Part shown: positions 59,273 through 64,000 of the stretch, piece after piece
Position numbering within the stretch: position 1 is the first letter of the stretch
How the letters are laid out: the number at the start of each line of letters is the position of its first letter
From: an uncultured Shewanella sp.
Lineage (GTDB): Bacteria; Pseudomonadota; Gammaproteobacteria; Enterobacterales; Shewanellaceae
NCBI RefSeq assembly: GCF_947497935.1
Contig: NZ_CANMIO010000003.1
Coordinates: 248,001 to 312,000, forward strand
Length of the DNA: 64,000 bases
Direction: 5' to 3'
Made by a program: the position numbers and the translations under genes
The notes under the pieces: model-generated
Database searches by the model: none
Told to the model about the DNA's origin: nothing
What the model saw: the letters and a program-made list of their open reading frames with translations, nothing else

Positions 59273-60772
59273 TTATGCTTCTTCGCCAAACCAACAGATA
59301 TTACGGGCAGCCATAATAAGCTCACCTGCTTTTTCTTCTGTCAATTCTTCAATTTCGATCAAATCATCAATGCCTTGTTCGGCTAAATCTTCAAGCGTAA
59401 TTACGCCTTTGCTTGCCATTACGAATGCCAAGTGTCTATCTAGACCTTCTAACGCAAGAAGATCTTCACTTGGTTCAGCACCATCAAGTGCCTCTTCAGT
59501 CGCAAGAGCACGAGTAGAGATCGCCGCTTTAGCGCGTTCTCTTAATGACTCAACGATATCTTCGTCGAATCCATCAATTTCTAGTAACTCTGATTCAGGT
59601 ACGTAGGCAATCTCTTCTAGAGATGTGAAACCTTCATCTGAAAGCAATTGTGCAAACTCTTCATCAACGTCTAGCGCTTGAATGAACAAGTTCACAACCT
59701 TTGCGCTTTCAGCCTGATGCTTAGCTTTCATGTCATCAACTGTCATCACGTTTAGTTCCCAACCAGATAGTTGAGTCGCTAGACGAATGTTTTGACCGTT
59801 ACGACCAATCGCTTGCGCTAAGCTGTCAGCTTCAACGGCGATATCCATTGAGTGGTTATCTTCATCAACGATGATAGATGCCACGTCAGCTGGTGCCATA
59901 CAGTTAATAACGTATTGCGCTGGGTTATCATCCCAAAGCACGATATCAACACGCTCACCGCCAAGTTCATTAGATACAGCTTGAACACGTGCGCCACGCA
60001 TACCAACACAGGCACCGATAGGATCGATGCGACGGTCATTAGACTTAACCGCAATCTTAGCGCGAGAACCAGGATCACGAGCTGCGCCCATGATTTCGAT
60101 CATCTCGTCTTGAATTTCTGGTACTTCAACCCGGAATAGCTCGATAAGCATATCTGGTTTAGTACGAGTCAAGAATAGCTGCGCACCGCGAGCTTCTGGA
60201 CGTACAGAGTAAAGCAGTGCACGAACACGGTCGCCTGGACGGAAAGATTCACGTGAAATCAAATCTTCTTTAAACAGAACGCCGTCTGCGTTATTACCAA
60301 GATCGACAACTACGCTCTCGCGGTTGCTCTTCTTAACAACGCCAACAATCAACTCACCTTCGCGATCACGGAACTGATCTACAATTTGAGCACGCTCAGC
60401 TTCACGTACTTTTTGTACGATAACTTGCTTAGCAGTTTGAGTGGTGATGCGGTCGAATGCTACTGATTCAATTTCATCTTCGATGAAACCACCTAACTCA
60501 ATTTCTGGATCGTCAAACTTAGCTGCTTCAAGCGTAATTTCACGGAATGGATTTTCCAATGGTACGCCTTGATCTTCAACAACCATCCAACGACGGAATG
60601 TTTCATAGGCACCAGTCTTACGATCGATTGCAACACGAACTTCGATGTCACCTTCGTATTTTTTCTTGGTTGCTGTGGCTAGTGCAATTTCCAGCGCTTC
60701 GAAAATCTTCTCGCGCGGTACACCTTTCTCATTTGAAACCGCCTCAGCGACTAGCAGAATCTCTTTATTCAT
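59273..60772 (-). CDS. nusA: Transcription termination/antitermination factor NusA
   Basis: 499 residues. N-terminal RNA-polymerase-binding domain, S1 ([21 protein letters not shown]), two KH domains ([20 protein letters not shown] and [17 protein letters not shown]), then two C-terminal acidic repeats typical of gamma-proteobacteria ([20 protein letters not shown] and [20 protein letters not shown]). It modulates pausing, termination and antitermination and may control its own operon through the hairpins upstream of rimP. Confidence 0.97.
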   Translation of the reverse strand: MNKEILLVAEAVSNEKGVPREKIFEALEIALATATKKKYEGDIEVRVAIDRKTGAYETFRRWMVVEDQGVPLENPFREITLEAAKFDDPEIELGGFIEDEIESVAFDRITTQTAKQVIVQKVREAERAQIVDQFRDREGELIVGVVKKSNRESVVVDLGNNADGVLFKEDLISRESFRPGDRVRALLYSVRPEARGAQLFLTRTKPDMLIELFRVEVPEIQDEMIEIMGAARDPGSRAKIAVKSNDRRIDPIGACVGMRGARVQAVSNELGGERVDIVLWDDNPAQYVINCMAPADVASIIVDEDNHSMDIAVEADSLAQAIGRNGQNIRLATQLSGWELNVMTVDDMKAKHQAESAKVVNLFIQALDVDEEFAQLLSDEGFTSLEEIAYVPESELLEIDGFDEDIVESLRERAKAAISTRALATEEALDGAEPSEDLLALEGLDRHLAFVMASKGVITLEDLAEQGIDDLIEIEELTEEKAGELIMAARNICWFGEEA

Positions 60773-60799
60773 TGTCTTGCCTCGTTCACCTTGAATTCA

Positions 60800-61255
60800 T
60801 CAAAACTTAGCGATTAAGTTGCCTTTACGGATATTATCCAAAGCAACGATAAGTTCGTTCCCATCTACCGACAGATTAAGCATTTGCCCATCAACGCCAG
60901 TAACGGTGCCTTTTAAATTACGACTGCCTGCAACAGGCATAGTTAGTTGTACTTTTACAGTCTCACCAATGTAGGCCTGGTACTGCTCGGCAGTAAACAA
61001 AGGTCTATCTACACCAGGAGAAGAAACTTCTAATGTGTACTCTGATGAAATTGGATCTTCAACATCCAATACAGCACTGACTTGGCGGCTTGCTTCGGCG
61101 CAATCTTCAATGAAGATGCCCTTTTCGTTGTCTATATATAGACGCAAGATAGAGTGCTTGCCTGCTTGAATATATTCCAAACCCCAAAGCTGATGGCCTA
61201 ATGCTTCAACTGGCGCTTTGAGCATCTCTACCAGTTTGCGTTCTAATGTAGCCAA
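60800..61255 (-). CDS. rimP: Ribosome maturation factor RimP
   Basis: 151 residues from a TTG start at 61255: GGGGG lies five nt upstream and the product then begins [20 protein letters not shown], as in E. coli RimP (150 residues). The longer frame to 61306 runs through a terminator hairpin. Family motifs: [30 protein letters not shown] and [12 protein letters not shown]. Needed for 30S assembly. First gene of rimP-nusA-infB-rbfA-truB. Confidence 0.95.
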   Translation of the reverse strand: MATLERKLVEMLKAPVEALGHQLWGLEYIQAGKHSILRLYIDNEKGIFIEDCAEASRQVSAVLDVEDPISSEYTLEVSSPGVDRPLFTAEQYQAYIGETVKVQLTMPVAGSRNLKGTVTGVDGQMLNLSVDGNELIVALDNIRKGNLIAKF

Positions 61256-61270
61256 GGTTACCCCCAGAAA

Positions 61271-61294
61271 AACAAAAAAGGGCCTAATAGCCCC
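61271..61294 (-). terminator. Terminator-like hairpin directly before rimP (possible attenuator)
   Basis: On the minus strand GGGC/GCCC stem with TATTAG loop followed by TTTTTTG and TTTTTC, ending only a few bases before the rimP ribosome site GGGGG. Confidence 0.55.
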
Positions 61295-61336
61295 AGTACA
61301 CGCCACAGAAAGTGGCCGTTTTATAAGTTCCAGATA

Positions 61337-61362
61337 ACAAAAAACCCCGTAATGACGAGGTT
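61337..61362 (-). terminator. Terminator after tRNA-fMet (possible attenuator of rimP operon)
   Basis: On the minus strand AACCTCG/CGGGGTT (one G-U pair) with TCATTA loop followed by TTTTTTG, about 53 nt past the tRNA 3' end. Confidence 0.65.
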
Positions 61363-61414
61363 GATATATCCAGAACCTGTAACAGTATAGAAATAAATTT
61401 CTTTACTGGGAAGC

Positions 61415-61491
<77 letters not shown>

Positions 61492-61594
61492 ACAACTTGT
61501 GCAAGTATATTGAGATTCATCTCGACTTGCAATAATAAAGCGCTCTTTAGCCACTTTATTATCCTCGATTTCGTCATTGTCGAAATCAAAGATT

Positions 61595-61680
61595 TGGTGC
61601 GGATGGAGGGACTTGAACCCTCACGAGCATAGCTCACCACCCCCTCAAGATGGCGTGTCTACCAATTCCACCACATCCGC
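61595..61680 (-). tRNA. leuU: tRNA-Leu (GAG)
   Basis: 86 nt with encoded CCA and a long variable arm. Acceptor GCGGATG/CATCCGC; anticodon loop TTGAGGG gives GAG, reading CUC/CUU. It matches leuU beside secG in E. coli. Confidence 0.96.
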
Positions 61681-61748
61681 ATAAAACTTGTAATCTTGAC
61701 TGCTTTTATTGTTCGCCACTTTGAGAGGTTAATGGCAAATTTACAGTC

Positions 61749-61774
61749 GGTATCAAGCTATTAAGATTGATACC
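61749..61774. repeat. 8-bp inverted repeat between secG and tRNA-Leu
   Basis: GGTATCAA/TTGATACC with a 10-nt loop. No T tract on the minus strand, so more likely a processing signal than a terminator. Confidence 0.5.
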
Positions 61775-61795
61775 TTTCATAAGTTTCCTTATGAA

Positions 61796-62131
61796 TTAGT
61801 CAGGGATCTTGTCTTCTGACTTTTCAGCTTCTTGCTGAACCTGCTCAACTACTTGAGCAGCATCACTTCCTAAATCGTCCCAAGCACCTTCAGCTTTAGA
61901 GTGATTCGCACTTAAGTTACCGATGGTAAGACTTAGTGCAAAAAACGCTACTGCTAGAACCGCAGTTGAACGAGTCAAAAAGTTACCAGAACCTGATGAA
62001 CCGAACAGAGTACCTGAAGCACCGGCGCCAAAAGAGGCCCCCATGTCAGCACCTTTACCTTGCTGAATTAGGATTAGGCCAACTAGACCAATCGCCACCA
62101 ACAAGTAAACAACCATTAGAACTTCATACAT
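61796..62131 (-). CDS. secG: Preprotein translocase subunit SecG
   Basis: 111 residues, two hydrophobic segments: ~2-22 and ~53-73. LIQQGKGADMGASFGAGASG and LFGSSGSGNFLTRSTAVLA are conserved. Part of SecYEG in the inner membrane; SecG aids translocation. One base separates it from tpiA. The tail is acidic and glutamine-rich. Confidence 0.96.
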   Translation of the reverse strand: MYEVLMVVYLLVAIGLVGLILIQQGKGADMGASFGAGASGTLFGSSGSGNFLTRSTAVLAVAFFALSLTIGNLSANHSKAEGAWDDLGSDAAQVVEQVQQEAEKSEDKIPD

Positions 62132-62132
62132 A

Positions 62133-62915
62133 TTATGCGCTCATCGCTATCGTACATAAACTGAGAAATTCGGTAGCATTGAGGCTAACACCGCCAATCA
62201 ATCCACCGTCTACATCAGGTTGAGCAAACAAGTCTGCTGCATTACTCGGTGTTACGCTACCACCGTACAAAATCCTGATATTTTCTCCGATAAATGGAGA
62301 TACTTCAGAGAGGCGTTTGCGAATAAACGCATGGACTTCTTGAGCCTGCTCTGGCGTAGCGCTCTTACCTGTCCCTACTGCCCATAATGGCTCGTAAGCG
62401 ATAATCGCGTTGTCAAAAGCCATGGTGCCATTTTTTTCGATGACGATATCTAACTCTTCTGCAATCACTTCAAAAGTGCGTCTTGCTTCACGAGCTGGAC
62501 CCGACTCACCAACACATAATATTGGGGTCAAACCATGTTTCTGAGCGGCAGCAAATTTCTCTGCTACTATGTTACTCGTCTCTCCGTACATACGGCGACG
62601 TTCTGAATGTCCGATAATAACATATCGACATCCTGAATCCTTTAACATCTGACCAGATATTTCACCAGTATAGGCACCGAAGTCATGTTGACTTAGATTT
62701 TGAGTACCCATTCTGACTAAGCAACCATTTAAGGTTTCTTTATTTTCATCTAGTAGCTGTCGAACACTTTCTAAGTAAATAGAAGGTGGACACAAAACCA
62801 CTTCCACTGAATCATCTTGGAGCTTGGTAGCGAACTTATTGAATAGCTCTTGCGCCAACTGCGCACTGCCGTTCATTTTCCAATTACCAGCAACCATGGG
62901 GCGTCTAAGTGCCAT
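62133..62915 (-). CDS. tpiA: Triosephosphate isomerase
   Basis: 260 residues, TIM barrel. Catalytic Lys in NWKMNG, His in IGHSERR, Glu in AYEPLWAVGTGK, and the phosphate loop LYGGSVTPSN. Interconverts dihydroxyacetone phosphate and glyceraldehyde-3-phosphate. In E. coli tpiA is elsewhere; here it lies between glmM and secG, as in other Shewanella. Confidence 0.97.
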   Translation of the reverse strand: MALRRPMVAGNWKMNGSAQLAQELFNKFATKLQDDSVEVVLCPPSIYLESVRQLLDENKETLNGCLVRMGTQNLSQHDFGAYTGEISGQMLKDSGCRYVIIGHSERRRMYGETSNIVAEKFAAAQKHGLTPILCVGESGPAREARRTFEVIAEELDIVIEKNGTMAFDNAIIAYEPLWAVGTGKSATPEQAQEVHAFIRKRLSEVSPFIGENIRILYGGSVTPSNAADLFAQPDVDGGLIGGVSLNATEFLSLCTIAMSA

Positions 62916-63033
62916 TACAGTCTCCTTTGAAAGCGGCGTGAATAATAGCGAACCACTTGTTAAGTTACAATAGCTAAAAGCGTTATTTTTACGAATTCAG
63001 GAGGGAACGCGTATTTTTTATGCGAACAAGATG

Positions 63034-63085
63034 CTGGCAGTACGATTTATCACAACTTTGCTGGATATTTCAACACTACTGCCAG
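63034..63085. repeat. 9-bp inverted repeat between glmM and tpiA
   Basis: CTGGCAGTA (63034-63042) and TACTGCCAG (63077-63085) with a 34-nt loop. No T tract. Confidence 0.4.
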
Positions 63086-63111
63086 TCATACCTTATTTAA
63101 ACCATTAATTA

Positions 63112-64000
63112 CTAGACTAAATTACGTACAGCGTCAGCAATATAGTTCGCATACTCAGTCACGGCTTCTTGCTCATCACCTTCAACCATCACGCGCAGTA
63201 GTGGCTCAGTGCCCGATTTACGCAGTAGTACTCGACCTCGTGCACCTAATTTTTGCTCGACTTCGGCTTGGGCGGCAAGTACAACCTCTGAAGCTAGCGG
63301 ATCACTGTCCCCTTCGAAGCGAACGTTAACCAACACCTGAGGCAGCATGGTAATGTTGGCCGTCAACTCTTCCAAACTAGCATTTTGACGCTGCATCGCG
63401 GCTAAAACAAGAATACCTGCAACGATGCCATCGCCTGTAGTGCCGTGATCTAAATTAAGAATATGGCCAGAGTTTTCACCACCAATTCGCCAATCATGCT
63501 CTTTTAGTAGTTCCATCACATAACGGTCACCCACTTTAGAGCGAACAAATGGGATCTCTAATGCTTGTAGAGCTAAATCAAGACCTAGATTTGACATCAA
63601 GGTACCCACAACACCACCGCGAAGTACGCCACGCTTTTGCGCATCACAGGCCAAAATGTATAAGATCTCATCGCCATCAATCACGCGACCATGACGGTTA
63701 ACCATCATGATACGATCACCATCACCATCTAATGCGATACCTAGATCAGCATTTTCAGCGAGTACGGTTTCACAAATTTTAGCCATTGAGGTGGCACCAA
63801 CCTTATCGTTGATGTTCAAACCATTTGGCTTATCACCGATAGCGATAACCTCTGCACCAAGCTCTCTAAATACACTCGGTGCGATGTGGTAAGTCGCACC
63901 ATGGGCACAATCGACTACGATTTTAAGACCGCTTAGTGTTTGCTCCGCTGGGAAGTGGCTCTTACAATATTCAATATAACGACCGGCGGCATCGTCAATA
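63112..64000 (-). CDS. glmM: Phosphoglucosamine mutase GlmM (5' part missing)
   Basis: Open frame from the right window edge to a stop at 63112, about 295 codons, the C-terminal two thirds of the enzyme. Visible: [34 protein letters not shown], the metal loop DGDGDRIM and the sugar site GGENSGHI, then the phosphate-binding [12 protein letters not shown]. The catalytic phosphoserine lies outside the window. An ATG at 63819 is internal and not the start. Makes glucosamine-1-phosphate for UDP-GlcNAc. Confidence 0.97.
   Translation of the reverse strand, partial: IDDAAGRYIEYCKSHFPAEQTLSGLKIVVDCAHGATYHIAPSVFRELGAEVIAIGDKPNGLNINDKVGATSMAKICETVLAENADLGIALDGDGDRIMMVNRHGRVIDGDEILYILACDAQKRGVLRGGVVGTLMSNLGLDLALQALEIPFVRSKVGDRYVMELLKEHDWRIGGENSGHILNLDHGTTGDGIVAGILVLAAMQRQNASLEELTANITMLPQVLVNVRFEGDSDPLASEVVLAAQAEVEQKLGARGRVLLRKSGTEPLLRVMVEGDEQEAVTEYANYIADAVRNLV

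Overview
The window is chromosomal DNA of a gamma-proteobacterium, almost certainly a Shewanella (family resemblance, the psr/ThsSR-type sulfur cluster, and the E. coli-like gene order from glmM to nlpI). Codon use and base composition look even throughout. I see no prophage, insertion sequence, integron or CRISPR array. Two genes are cut by the window edges: an amidohydrolase on the left and glmM on the right.

Layout. 1-2.3 kb: AraC-type regulator and exported amidohydrolase. 2.6-7.4 kb: YfhL-type ferredoxin, a long RluA-type pseudouridine synthase, and ubiT divergent from ubiUV (oxygen-independent ubiquinone synthesis). 7.4-16 kb: DUF998 protein, Aer-like chemoreceptor, YjiH-like protein, LpxH-like phosphoesterase plus a fused two-domain ornithine-lipid synthase (OlsF type), and an NCS2 purine permease. 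16-26 kb: RhlE-type helicase, an outer-membrane barrel, YgjV-like protein, radA flanked by two PilZ genes, DUF2127 and DedA proteins. 26-35 kb: yejM-like gene, psrABC thiosulfate/polysulfide reductase operon, and a ThsS/ThsR-like two-component system. 35-39 kb: alpha/beta hydrolase, serB and smp. 39-46 kb: nucleoside salvage block nupC-tsx-deoCABD. 46-50 kb: small DUF5363-like gene, tatD, prfC, nlpI. 50-64 kb: the pnp-rpsO-truB-rbfA-infB-nusA-rimP-tRNA-secG-tpiA-glmM translation/RNA block, with a GGDEF-EAL gene inserted between pnp and rpsO.

How parts work together. psrABC with its sensor pair is a complete anaerobic sulfur-respiration unit. Its upstream region holds two identical palindromes, which I propose as ThsR sites, around a perfect CRP half-site pair. 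The ubi genes fit the same anaerobic lifestyle. nupC, tsx and deoCABD form a pathway from nucleoside import to sugar-phosphate catabolism, and CRP-like boxes lie at activator distance from candidate -10 hexamers at nupC and deoA. The LpxH-like/olsF pair has four 11-bp-phased PhoB-like repeats upstream, matching the known link between phosphate starvation and ornithine lipids. The rimP-nusA-infB operon is preceded by two terminator-like hairpins after an initiator tRNA.

I did not find a wholly unknown multigene system. The strongest new signals are regulatory: the psrA operator array, the Pho-box-like array before olsF, and the structured leader of the purine permease. All family calls come from reading motifs by eye; no database search was run.
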